Shown: positions 8,990 to 17,024 of the stretch, in pieces | Numbering within the stretch: the stretch's first letter is position 1 | Layout of the letters: every line of letters starts with the position of its first letter | Source of the DNA: Chryseobacterium potabilaquae | GTDB lineage: Bacteria > Bacteroidota > Bacteroidia > Flavobacteriales > Weeksellaceae | Assembly (NCBI RefSeq): GCF_902728265.1 | Contig: NZ_CACVBR010000001.1 | Location: 186,001 to 250,000, forward strand | DNA: 64,000 nt | Reading direction: 5' to 3' | Notes under the pieces: model-generated | What the model was told of the DNA's origin: nothing | Seen by the model: the letters and a program-made list of their open reading frames with translations, nothing else | Databases searched by the model: none | Position numbers and translations under genes: made by a program

Positions 8990-9069
8990 GCTATCTCAAA
9001 ATCTAAAATAGTACTCTCAAAATCTTTAAACAACGAAATTGTCAGACACGAGAAACATTTTGAGACAGC
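8990..9069. repeat. 80-bp element bounded by 13-bp inverted repeats
   Basis: GCTATCTCAAAAT (8990-9002) and ATTTTGAGACAGC (9057-9069) pair at 12 of 13 positions and enclose about 54 bp between precursors 2 and 3. The ends look like insertion-sequence termini, so a MITE-like remnant is possible; a large terminator-like hairpin is the alternative. There is no coding content inside. Confidence 0.4.
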
Positions 9070-9095
9070 ATCTATATCTTATTAAACTTCAAATA

Positions 9096-9275
9096 TTACC
9101 AAGGGAAATAATACCCATAATTATCATAAGTATAATTATAAGTAGCTCTTCCAAAGCCTGAAAGAATACCTTTTCCAACAGCAGAGAATATATCAGTTAC
9201 CCAATATCCTCCTTCTATACTTTTAATATCTTGAACACTTAGTTCTTCTACTTTTTTTAAATTTTTCATTTGCAT
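9096..9275 (-). CDS. Double-glycine leader peptide precursor (bacteriocin-like) 3
   Basis: This 59-residue ORF starts at 9275 (or at the second Met, 9269). Its leader MQMKNLKKVEELSVQDIKSI-Glu-Gly-Gly has one extra residue compared with the others. The 36-residue core starts YWVTDIFSAVGKGILSGFGR and ends YTYDNYGYYFPW. It is more polar and aromatic than its neighbours and again has no cysteine. The conserved leader beside three similar precursors and a C39 exporter makes a real secreted peptide likely. Confidence 0.82.
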   Translation of the reverse strand: MQMKNLKKVEELSVQDIKSIEGGYWVTDIFSAVGKGILSGFGRATYNYTYDNYGYYFPW

Positions 9276-9304
9276 TTTTTTAAATTTTTAAATTTTACTA
9301 GAAT

Positions 9305-9508
9305 TTAATATCCCCAATAATAATTAATAGCTTGTGTCACACCCCAACCAGTAACTGCTGATGCGAATGCTCCCAGCCCAGCCGCTGCAAGGTCAACACC
9401 TAGCCAACCAATAGCAGCACCACCTAATATAAGTGGAAAAAACCCTCCTTCTACATTTTTCATTTCCTGAGAACTTAGTTCTTCTAATTTCAAATTGTTC
9501 ATTTGCAT
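9305..9508 (-). CDS. Double-glycine leader peptide precursor (bacteriocin-like) 4
   Basis: This 67-residue ORF is first in the minus-strand order. Leader MQMNNLKLEELSSQEMKNVE-Gly-Gly is followed by a 45-residue core that starts FFPLILGGAAIGWLGVDLAA, contains a Gly/Ala-rich helix and ends TQAINYYWGY. The two-peptide or multi-peptide class II bacteriocins have similar small, Gly-rich cores, but no specific family is recognised. The expected promoter lies upstream of 9508, though no consensus match is seen there. Confidence 0.85.
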   Translation of the reverse strand: MQMNNLKLEELSSQEMKNVEGGFFPLILGGAAIGWLGVDLAAAGLGAFASAVTGWGVTQAINYYWGY

Positions 9509-10067
9509 TTTTTTAAATTTTTAGATTAATAATAAAATTTCATAAAACAATATTGTGCACTAATGTTTTAGACATGTCAAAATTGTATATAAATAAGCAT
9601 GTTTTTTTTAATAGAAATCACCTCTCGTTACTGTTTATTCACTATTGATGTTAATCATAACAAAAAATTAAATCTATTTATTCATTGAAAATCCTAAACA
9701 CTGTTAAAAAACACTATATTTCAATGATTTATAAAGGAGAATAATAAATTCTATTCATGGATATTTTATACAATGTAAATTTTCATATTACATGTATTTT
9801 TGCTAATGAATGATTTGTTGAGATGCTATTACCACTAGCATTTTTATTATAGCTTAGAAATTTTAGTTATTGAGAAATATTTTATTGATTGAGGCATTAC
9901 TGATTCTGTCTGGGGAAATACATTAGGTTTTAGCTCAAGACCTCATCTGTAGTGTAATACTAAATTCTTTTTAGTGAAGAAATATTATAGATATTAAGAT
10001 TGATTACCTTAATTCTAAAGTTGACGAATGTCGCTATTATTAAAAATAAATTTTATTTTATATTCAC
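9509..10067. other. Intergenic region, no gene found
   Basis: These 559 bp between the peptide cluster and the AraC gene are very AT-rich and hold no convincing ORF or consensus promoter. The promoter of the peptide operon and the terminator of araC should both be here. Confidence 0.5.
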
Positions 10068-10916
10068 TTATTCCTTAATGTAAAATTTCTTTTTAAAACC
10101 TGTAGGTGTTTCTCCTACTATTTTTTTAAATAAAGTACAGAAATAAGGAATACTTTCAAATCCAATTTGATAACAAACTTCAGCTACAGAGATATTTTGA
10201 AGTAAAAAAGTTTTAGCTTTGCTAATCCTGTATTGGTTTACAAAATCGGTAAATGTAAGATTTGTTTGTTTTTTAAAGTACCTACAAAATGCACCCGTAG
10301 TAAGATGTACGGAATAAGCAATATCTTTTACATTAGGCTTATTTTGATAATTTTCATGGACATAGTCATAGATAATCCCCATCCTGATTTTATCGTGAAA
10401 AAATAATTTTACTCTAGTATCTTCAGTATTAAGTTCTTCAATTTCATCTGACTCTGCAAGAATTTGCAATATTTTTATTAGATCCAATAAAGAATCTACT
10501 TTTTTTTCATTACTTAAATTTTTCAATCGTCTCGCTACCTCTCTTTTGGTTTCTTCTCCAAAAGAAAAGCCTAAATAAGATCGATCCAATAATCCCTTTA
10601 CTTGATTAAGCTCTGGAACATTCTTAATAACACTATCGAAAAATTGAGTTCTCATTTGGATGACAGCCTGATAGTAATTGATTTTAATACCATAATCAAA
10701 ATTTAAATGAGGAACATTAGATCCAATAAGGAGAAGATCACTCCCGGTAAAATCTGAGATGTGTTTCCCTACATGTCTAATGCCATTAGCTGCCTCTACA
10801 TATACCAATTCAATTTCAGGATGATAATGCCAATAAAAGCAATTTCGCAAAGATGGAAACGATAATTTAAAAGACAGTTCTTTTTCAAAAATTATTTTTT
10901 CTTCTTGAATTTTCAT
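10068..10916 (-). CDS. AraC family transcriptional regulator
   Basis: Starting from the ATG at 10916 gives 282 residues. The frame extends to 10988 only through the end of an inserted IS element, so the first 24 residues of that longer version are not native. The N-terminal half is a cupin-like sensor domain (FYWHYHPEIELVYVEAANG, with the His-x-His-Pro-Glu pattern). The C-terminal 100 residues are the double HTH (VKDIAYSVHLTTGAFCRYFK and VAEVCYQIGFESIPYFCTLFKK, ending GETPTGFKKKF). The ligand is unknown. The IS5-family insertion ends about 5 bp from the start codon, so the native promoter has been displaced. Confidence 0.9.
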   Translation of the reverse strand: MKIQEEKIIFEKELSFKLSFPSLRNCFYWHYHPEIELVYVEAANGIRHVGKHISDFTGSDLLLIGSNVPHLNFDYGIKINYYQAVIQMRTQFFDSVIKNVPELNQVKGLLDRSYLGFSFGEETKREVARRLKNLSNEKKVDSLLDLIKILQILAESDEIEELNTEDTRVKLFFHDKIRMGIIYDYVHENYQNKPNVKDIAYSVHLTTGAFCRYFKKQTNLTFTDFVNQYRISKAKTFLLQNISVAEVCYQIGFESIPYFCTLFKKIVGETPTGFKKKFYIKE

Positions 10917-10921
10917 ATCAA

Positions 10922-11816
10922 ACCTGTTTAAACTTTTATTTTCTTTAGAAACCAAATAGAGAAAGCCAAATAATGTAGATTTCTCCAAGTTATATTTAAA
11001 GTTTCAAACCTTAGTAATAAAGCTTTGAAGCTATCCAGCCATGCATTAGCTTTTTCTATTTTAAATCTTCTCTTATACAGATCGGTATCAAAATATTTTT
11101 CATGCTTTGTATCTCCATTACGAGGATTCTCTTTAATATTTCCGATAATTCCTTTTTTTTCTAGAATATCTCTGAATTTTTTACTGTCAAAACCAGAGTC
11201 TGCATTGAGGAATAATCCTTTACATTCTATATCTGCCTCGTTCAAAAGACTGATAATCTCTTCTAATGTATCCTTAATATTATACAAATCATGATGTTCT
11301 CCGCTTATTGGGTTTCCTAGTGATAACATTTGCCCTTGATTATCACAAAGGAAAATACAATTACTGGTCTTGGATGATTTTCTTCCCTCATATCCTACTG
11401 ATTCTCCTCCTGTTCTGCTACGGGTATGGCTTCCATCCAATTGAACGCTGGAAAGATCTAACTTTCTTTTATTGTTATACAGAAGAGAAACCCAAATTCG
11501 TCTGAAAGACCCATTCTTGCTCCATTTATTAAAATAATAATAAATTAATTGCCAGCTTATTGTTTCTTTTGAAAAGTATTCTTTCAAACTTAATTCTCGC
11601 CATTGGCAGCCTGTTTTCAATCGTTTGATAATGAGTCTGAAGATTTTTCCTAAATCAAATCTTGTAGAAAATCCTCGTTTACCTTTGCTTAAATGAGGTA
11701 AAATCCATTTTTCCAGTTTATCTTTGCTTATGAGTTCCAGATTTTAGTTCTTTTTTTTAGCAACTCTAAATTGCTAATTTTCTGGAAACTCTTTTTCTAA
11801 AAAAGTTTAAACAGGC
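10922..11816 (-). mobile_element. IS5-family insertion sequence
   Basis: The element is about 895 bp. Its ends carry the perfect 15-bp inverted repeat CCTGTTTAAACTTTT (10923-10937) and its complement at 11801-11815. A 4-bp direct repeat TCAA (10918-10921 and 11817-11820) fits a target-site duplication. It contains one transposase gene filling almost the whole length. It abuts the start codon of the araC gene. Confidence 0.85.
10928..11740 (-). CDS. IS5-family transposase (N-terminus uncertain)
   Basis: The DDE signature is complete: Asp in SVQLDGSHTRSR, Asp in FLNADSGFDSKKFRD and Glu in RFKIEKANAWLDSFKALLLRFE, with the Y-x-x-R-F-x-I-E motif of the IS5 group. The frame is open from 11743 and begins ELISKDKLEKWILPHLSKG, the usual N-terminal domain, but has no ATG; the first codon would be CTG at 11740, and a TTG lies at 11620. 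An eight-base A run on the coding strand (11751-11758) and a short upstream frame suggest either programmed frameshifting or a one-base lesion that removed the true start. The catalytic part itself is intact. Confidence 0.82.
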   Translation of the reverse strand: MELISKDKLEKWILPHLSKGKRGFSTRFDLGKIFRLIIKRLKTGCQWRELSLKEYFSKETISWQLIYYYFNKWSKNGSFRRIWVSLLYNNKRKLDLSSVQLDGSHTRSRTGGESVGYEGRKSSKTSNCIFLCDNQGQMLSLGNPISGEHHDLYNIKDTLEEIISLLNEADIECKGLFLNADSGFDSKKFRDILEKKGIIGNIKENPRNGDTKHEKYFDTDLYKRRFKIEKANAWLDSFKALLLRFETLNITWRNLHYLAFSIWFLKKIKV

Positions 11817-11858
11817 TCAATAAAAAACACCTTGTAAAGATTTGACTTACAGAAAATC

Positions 11859-11893
11859 AAAAATAAGGGTCATTTTGAAAAATCCTTATTTTT
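11859..11893 (-). terminator. Rho-independent terminator after the 272-residue T9SS protein gene
   Basis: The arms AAAAATAAGG (11859-11868) and CCTTATTTTT (11884-11893) are perfect complements. The structure lies 12 bp beyond the stop of the minus-strand gene at 11905. Confidence 0.6.
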
Positions 11894-11904
11894 TTAAACC
11901 TATT

Positions 11905-12723
11905 TTACTGTTTAATAAATTTCTTATTTACGGTTTGCTTTTCTGTTTCTATTGATATAATATAATTCCCAGTTTTAAGTGAAGAAAGATGTATTTCCGT
12001 TTCATTTCCGTTAAGAGAAGAAAATAAAGTAAGTGTTCCTGTTTTATCAAAAACTTTATAGGATTTTAAAATCTCTTTAGATGAAATTACCATCTTATTC
12101 TTTACAGGATTGGGATAAATACCAACCGTATTACTTTCTAATCTATGAATAGTATCATATGTTCCTAAAACAATACTTGAGGAACAAATACCCAATCCAA
12201 ACGTTCCTGATTCTGTATCTCCAAACCCATTGATTACTAAAGTTGTGTAAGCACTAGGAGCGCTAATTTTAAAAGTTCCTCCTCCTAATGTATTTGTTCC
12301 TCCAGAAGAAGAAATAATTGTATTTCCATTAACATTAGAAAAACAAGAATTATCAGACGTGGCAGATATTGCCCCTCCATTGGAATTGAACATTACAGTT
12401 TCTGTAGCTAAAATCCCTCCAGCACCCGCTCCTGCATATTTGAACAAAATATCATTAACGGGCTGCTCAAAGGTCAATGTAAGCGACCATGGAGATGTAT
12501 TACTTCCAACTAGCCCACCTGGATCGAGTTGAGCCGCAGCACACCCTCCAGAATAATTTAGATTTTCTCCTTGAAGTCCCGAAGATGAAGAAATAACCTG
12601 TATCCCATTAATAGTTGTCATTCCATTGGGAGGAATAATGGCTGTATTGGAACATGTTTGAGCATCGGTGAGATATCCTATGAAAGACATCCATACCATC
12701 ATAAAGGAATTTAATTTTTTCAT
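11905..12723 (-). CDS. Secreted protein with T9SS type A sorting domain
   Basis: This 272-residue protein has a signal peptide (MKKLNSFMMVWMSFIGYLTD-AQT). A central beta-rich domain of about 170 residues contains SLTLTFEQPVNDILFKYAGA and is Ser/Gly/Thr-rich. The C-terminal 75 residues are a type A sorting domain (VGIYPNPVKNKMVI, then LKTGNYIISIETEKQTVNKKFIKQ). It should be exported by Sec, carried across the outer membrane by T9SS and released or attached at the surface. The central domain is not recognised. It lies downstream of the metalloprotease gene on the same strand. Confidence 0.88.
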   Translation of the reverse strand: MKKLNSFMMVWMSFIGYLTDAQTCSNTAIIPPNGMTTINGIQVISSSSGLQGENLNYSGGCAAAQLDPGGLVGSNTSPWSLTLTFEQPVNDILFKYAGAGAGGILATETVMFNSNGGAISATSDNSCFSNVNGNTIISSSGGTNTLGGGTFKISAPSAYTTLVINGFGDTESGTFGLGICSSSIVLGTYDTIHRLESNTVGIYPNPVKNKMVISSKEILKSYKVFDKTGTLTLFSSLNGNETEIHLSSLKTGNYIISIETEKQTVNKKFIKQ

Positions 12724-12809
12724 ATTTGTAATTATTTTGTTATTTATTAAAAAGTTGATATAGATCTAGAAGAAAGTTTATTTCTATTAGCACAGACATT
12801 TTTCACCAA

Positions 12810-15713
12810 TTATTTTTTAATAAACTTCGATTTAATTATATTTTTACCTTTTTCTTCGATTGTAATCATATATTCTCCCGTGGCTAATTCGGAAACATTA
12901 ATCTGACTTCCCATAATCCTCCCCTTCATCACTAACTGACCAGCAGTACTATAAACTTTATAAACAACCCTATCAGAAACGTGAGTAAACCCTAAAACAT
13001 CCGAAACGGGATTAGGATATAACTGAATTCCATCTGAGAATTCTTCTACATTATTTGTTGATAATACATCACCAATAACAACAGTGTAATTTTCCACTTC
13101 TCCCACATCTATAGGTCCACAAGGATAAGGAATATCTACAGGCCCTCCTAAGCTCGGATACATCAAAACAACTCTCATTCTTAATGGCTTATTAAGGATA
13201 GCATTAGAGGGTACTATAAAGTTCGCTGTAACAGGATTTGGATTAAGCTCATTTGAAGCCAGCATCACGGCTTCTATATCTTCAAATAGCCCATTATTAT
13301 TAAAATCTATCCAAGCAGAGACCATATTAGCACGTGGCGGCGTATTCAACCAACTTTTAGTGACTGACAAAGGGTAGGTTGAGCCTTTTGTAAGATTTAT
13401 CTGCTTTGAAGGATCAGTTGTATAATTGGTATAAGAACTCGCGCCTGAAGAGTTATCGATATTCGCCAGGGTAACATTACTTATATAGTCATTAGGATTC
13501 CCAAGAGAGGATGCAAAACAATAATCAGATGTGGTAAATTTAACAGTATTTGAGAAAGCACCTGGTGTTGATGAACATACGGTTGCTACCTGTACATCAT
13601 ACTGTGTATTTCCTTCTAGATCATTTAATATTACTGTATTTGTAACTGAAGTAGTTTGAGACCAAAAAATGTCTACAGATTTCTTATATCTAATCTGATA
13701 AGTAGCATTAGGTATAGAATCCCAACCTATCATTGCTGAAGATAATGTAATAGTCCCCACTGCGACATTCGCAGGAACTACTGTACTGCAAACTCCATTC
13801 GTTATTATTATTTTCTGTACAGCATAAAACACATTATCTATTGCCGAAACTCTAAGTTTAATCACCTGATTATTTAAAGAAACAGGAAAAGACAAACTTT
13901 CTGTACCATCATTGGGAGTAGAAGCTGCAAGTATTGTCCAATTAGTGCCATTATCTGTAGTATAATCTATTTTTACATTCGCTACATTATAGGGTGCTCC
14001 ATTGGTATTCACTACATCCCATTCTATTAACGAAGGAGCACTAGGATCTACTTGTATAGTATTTATTTTAAATGGCCCATCATCTCTTACAAGAACAAAT
14101 TGCGTTGTTGTTTGAGTTTGCTGTTGGTTAGCAATAGGGTGATTATCTCTTACCGTTAAAGAAAAATTCATTAATCTTGAAACATTGGAAACTGTTTCCC
14201 AATCTGAAGGGATCGTCAAGTTACCATCTAATACTGAGGACAACTTGGGAAAATATCTGGTAGGAGAATTCCCTGGAAGTAAGGATCTAAATAGCCCACC
14301 TGTAGTATTATTACCCGTAACATCGGTAACAGGCGACTCGGCATTATCCATTTCATCCCAAGTATAAGACATAGGATCTCCTTCAGGATCAGTAACTGAA
14401 GCAGAAAGTACAAATGCAGTTCCTTTTGGTATCATATAAGAAATAGGGATAGGAGCAATTACCGGAGGATTATTTGATATGGGAATTTCCACATCACAGG
14501 TTGTATTAATTAAATTAGTCATCATTTGTCTCATACTTGCATAATGATAGTATGGTCCAATATTACTTCCTCCATAGCTCATAATAGTAAAACCAAATCC
14601 GGGTTCAACATTTGTTCCTGCTCCTTCCAAATGATCAGAAAAAGTATGGGTTGAACCCAGTTGATGACCAAATTCATGAGCAACAATAGTTACATCAAAA
14701 TAATCACCTTGCGGAACATTCGATGAAGAAAAGGCTGAACCTTTTCCTATGGTAGTAGTCGTGACAGGATCTAGACATATACATCCAATACAGCCTGCAT
14801 TACCTGCTATACCTGAAGTGGGAGACTGATGCCCGACTAACAAATGACCTATGTCATAATTGGCATTTCCTATAGTTGTGGTTAATACATTCTGCAACTC
14901 TAAATTCCAAACATTATTATCTGCACCATCAGTAGAATAAGGATCTGTAGCTGAATCAGTATAAATAAGTGTCGGAAAGTTTTGCACATCCAAATGCAAG
15001 GCAAGATCTTTTTCCAATATGCCATTTACTCTGGTCATCGTAGCATTAATCCCCGCAATAGCTCCCGATACTGTTCCTCCATGAAAAGCCACATAATCAC
15101 CTGTAGTAGATAGGGCTAGCCTCATGGTTCGAAATTTCTGATCGGTACTTTTGGAAAAATCAGTAGGCTGATGGCTAAATGTTTTTCCTTGCTCTCGAAG
15201 CTGCTCCAACTGTTTTACTGAAATAGAGTTTTCATCTACTCCACAAGTAAAATCCGTATTCCCTTTAGAACCAGTGTGAACTACATATATAGTTTTATCC
15301 TGAGCCTGAGTTTCTATAAATTCTGATTCTCCATTTCTAAACATCATGGATTGAAAGTCATGAGGAGCTACAGAAAACCGCACATACTTAGATGGATCGT
15401 CTATTCCTACTCCAACATATGAACCTAATTGATACTGAACTGCCAACTCCTTTACCACCACAGGAAAACTGTAAACAGCAAATCTCTCTATTTTTCCTTC
15501 AACAGTAGGCAAAGAGATTTCAATCGCTTTAGCATTTTTACCTGTCTCCTGTGCATTCTTAAGCAGAGAACACATCAAGTCAAAATCTAGTTTGTAATAA
15601 GCCTTTTTATCTGAAGGCTTATTAAAAGGTCCTTGAGAATTAATCACGGTCCATTGAGAAAATAGATTTCCTCCCAAAAAACCACACATTAAAAGGGTAA
15701 TAATTTGTTTCAT
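12810..15713 (-). CDS. Secreted reprolysin-like (metzincin) metalloprotease with Fn3 and T9SS sorting domains
   Basis: This 967-residue protein starts with a signal peptide (MKQIITLLMCGFLGGNLFSQ). The metzincin zinc site HEFGHQLGSTHTF lies near residue 348 with the Met-turn candidate IMSYGG about 30 residues later, so the catalytic domain spans roughly 200-410. A PKD/cadherin-like part follows, a fibronectin type III domain at about 640-720 (TYQIRYKKSVD, TQYDVQVATVCSS), a GEVENYTV module near 870 and a type A sorting domain (IQLYPNPVSDVLGF, GEYMITIEEKGKNIIKSKFIKK). All zinc ligands are present. It is a surface or released peptidase; the substrate is unknown. Confidence 0.93.
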   Translation of the reverse strand: MKQIITLLMCGFLGGNLFSQWTVINSQGPFNKPSDKKAYYKLDFDLMCSLLKNAQETGKNAKAIEISLPTVEGKIERFAVYSFPVVVKELAVQYQLGSYVGVGIDDPSKYVRFSVAPHDFQSMMFRNGESEFIETQAQDKTIYVVHTGSKGNTDFTCGVDENSISVKQLEQLREQGKTFSHQPTDFSKSTDQKFRTMRLALSTTGDYVAFHGGTVSGAIAGINATMTRVNGILEKDLALHLDVQNFPTLIYTDSATDPYSTDGADNNVWNLELQNVLTTTIGNANYDIGHLLVGHQSPTSGIAGNAGCIGCICLDPVTTTTIGKGSAFSSSNVPQGDYFDVTIVAHEFGHQLGSTHTFSDHLEGAGTNVEPGFGFTIMSYGGSNIGPYYHYASMRQMMTNLINTTCDVEIPISNNPPVIAPIPISYMIPKGTAFVLSASVTDPEGDPMSYTWDEMDNAESPVTDVTGNNTTGGLFRSLLPGNSPTRYFPKLSSVLDGNLTIPSDWETVSNVSRLMNFSLTVRDNHPIANQQQTQTTTQFVLVRDDGPFKINTIQVDPSAPSLIEWDVVNTNGAPYNVANVKIDYTTDNGTNWTILAASTPNDGTESLSFPVSLNNQVIKLRVSAIDNVFYAVQKIIITNGVCSTVVPANVAVGTITLSSAMIGWDSIPNATYQIRYKKSVDIFWSQTTSVTNTVILNDLEGNTQYDVQVATVCSSTPGAFSNTVKFTTSDYCFASSLGNPNDYISNVTLANIDNSSGASSYTNYTTDPSKQINLTKGSTYPLSVTKSWLNTPPRANMVSAWIDFNNNGLFEDIEAVMLASNELNPNPVTANFIVPSNAILNKPLRMRVVLMYPSLGGPVDIPYPCGPIDVGEVENYTVVIGDVLSTNNVEEFSDGIQLYPNPVSDVLGFTHVSDRVVYKVYSTAGQLVMKGRIMGSQINVSELATGEYMITIEEKGKNIIKSKFIKK

Positions 15714-15796
15714 TGCATTTTTGCTTTTTATAATTAAAAAATATTTTTACCAAAACAATGTATAGGTTAATACTATTTTTATAAAATTCCCTTAGC

Positions 15797-16501
15797 TTAA
15801 TTGGATATCTTGTATATGTAGAAAGATGCAACACTATCCCCAAGAAGTCCTATATCTAAAGCGGAAGATCCAGTTAAACCAAATGAAATCCTATCACCTT
15901 CTTGGAAAGTATAAATCGAATTAAGGCTACTTTCTGAAATAGTCAAGCTTACAAGTAAAAGATTAGCTCCACTAAAATTACGGCTATCAATAAGTGTAGC
16001 AACCCCCCCCCTGTTTCTGGTTATCCCTACTCCAGGAGAATTAGACAAAATAGAAGCCTGCACACCCGTGCCATATCTAAAGGTAAATCCCACTGCATAA
16101 GTTCCTGGACTGGGAATAACATATGTATTATCTACATCTGAAAATAAACCCGTAGTAGTACCTGTCATTCTTTCGGCTTCTAAGAAATTAACAGCTCGGA
16201 AGCCACTGGGAAAGATTCCTAAAGTCAATAGGGATATTCCCGTTGTTTTTTTCGCTGCATATATAGAGGTGTTCACAAAGGAATTCGTTAAGGTTGTGAG
16301 ATCTATTTTTTGTATTTCGCTGGTTCCTGTGTCTACACCAATAAGCTTAAGAGAGGCTAAAGATGTTGCAGTAGGAACAGTACGAACTTTTACATTACCA
16401 TTAACATCCAATGTTGCGGTGGGAGTAATAGTATTGATACCCACCTGAGAGAAAAATAGAGAATATATCCCTAAAATAAATATAGTAATAAGTTTTTTCA
16501 T
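15797..16501 (-). CDS. Secreted surface protein of the VGINT/TLDV family
   Basis: This 234-residue protein has a signal peptide (MKKLITIFILGIYSLFFSQ) followed directly by VGINTITPTATLDVNGNV. That mature N-terminus (Val-Gly-Ile-Asn-Thr...Thr-Leu-Asp-Val) is shared by other proteins in this window and resembles tail-fibre/adhesin-like proteins of Bacteroidota. The rest is beta-rich and ends IGLLGDSVASFYIYKISN. There is no T9SS sorting domain. A fragment of a close paralogue persists at 20120-20225 (IFPSGFRAVNFLE). The function is unknown; surface exposure is inferred. Confidence 0.82.
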   Translation of the reverse strand: MKKLITIFILGIYSLFFSQVGINTITPTATLDVNGNVKVRTVPTATSLASLKLIGVDTGTSEIQKIDLTTLTNSFVNTSIYAAKKTTGISLLTLGIFPSGFRAVNFLEAERMTGTTTGLFSDVDNTYVIPSPGTYAVGFTFRYGTGVQASILSNSPGVGITRNRGGVATLIDSRNFSGANLLLVSLTISESSLNSIYTFQEGDRISFGLTGSSALDIGLLGDSVASFYIYKISN

Positions 16502-16788
16502 AATTAATTTTTAAAATAGTTTTTGGAGTTAAAAATCACCGGTAGCACCTACTATGATTTATGAAATTGAAAAGAGAATTCAATCAAGTTTTACATGAAC
16601 ATGTTTTATGTTTTTTTAGAATCTAATTCTATGAAAAGCTAATTGGGTATCTATAAAAAAGTTTTTAACATAATGATATTTTAATGTGGCTATACTTTTT
16701 TAAAATATGATCTTAAATAATAGTTCCATTAGCACATTAACTTTTCAATTCCAAAAAATCATTAGTTTATATAAGTTTCAAATTCATT

Positions 16789-16962
16789 TTATACAATTCT
16801 TGTTTCCTGATTTTTTTGTAGTAAAAATTTATATATCAACGCTCCTGATATCCCTCCTAAGATAGGAGCGACCCAAAACAACCATAGTTGAGATATCGCA
16901 TTACCTTCTACAAAGAAAGCTTGAGACAAGGATCTTGCAGGATTGATAGAAGTATTGTTTTT
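16789..16962 (-). pseudogene. Aquaporin Z C-terminal remnant
   Basis: Minus-strand translation of this segment gives NTSINPARSLSQAFF and then QLWLFWVAPILGGISGALIY, ending QKNQETRIV and a stop. NTSxNPARS is the second NPA box of aquaporins, and the following block is the last transmembrane helix of AqpZ. Only about 55 C-terminal residues remain; the frame is closed upstream by a stop at 16963-16965, and no upstream aquaporin sequence is visible before the next gene (17025). It is a relic left when surface-protein genes were inserted or deleted here. Confidence 0.82.
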
Positions 16963-17024
16963 TTAATAAACCCAATCACAATTAGCTAAATTTTATTTTA
17001 ATTGCCCCTATCTATATTAGAAGC

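Noticed and set aside
8971..9033. Longer start for bacteriocin-like precursor 2
   Set aside because: The extra 21 residues have no counterpart in the three sister precursors and run through the inverted repeat at 8990-9069.
10917..10988. N-terminal extension of the AraC regulator
   Set aside because: These codons lie inside the IS5-family element and were created by the insertion.
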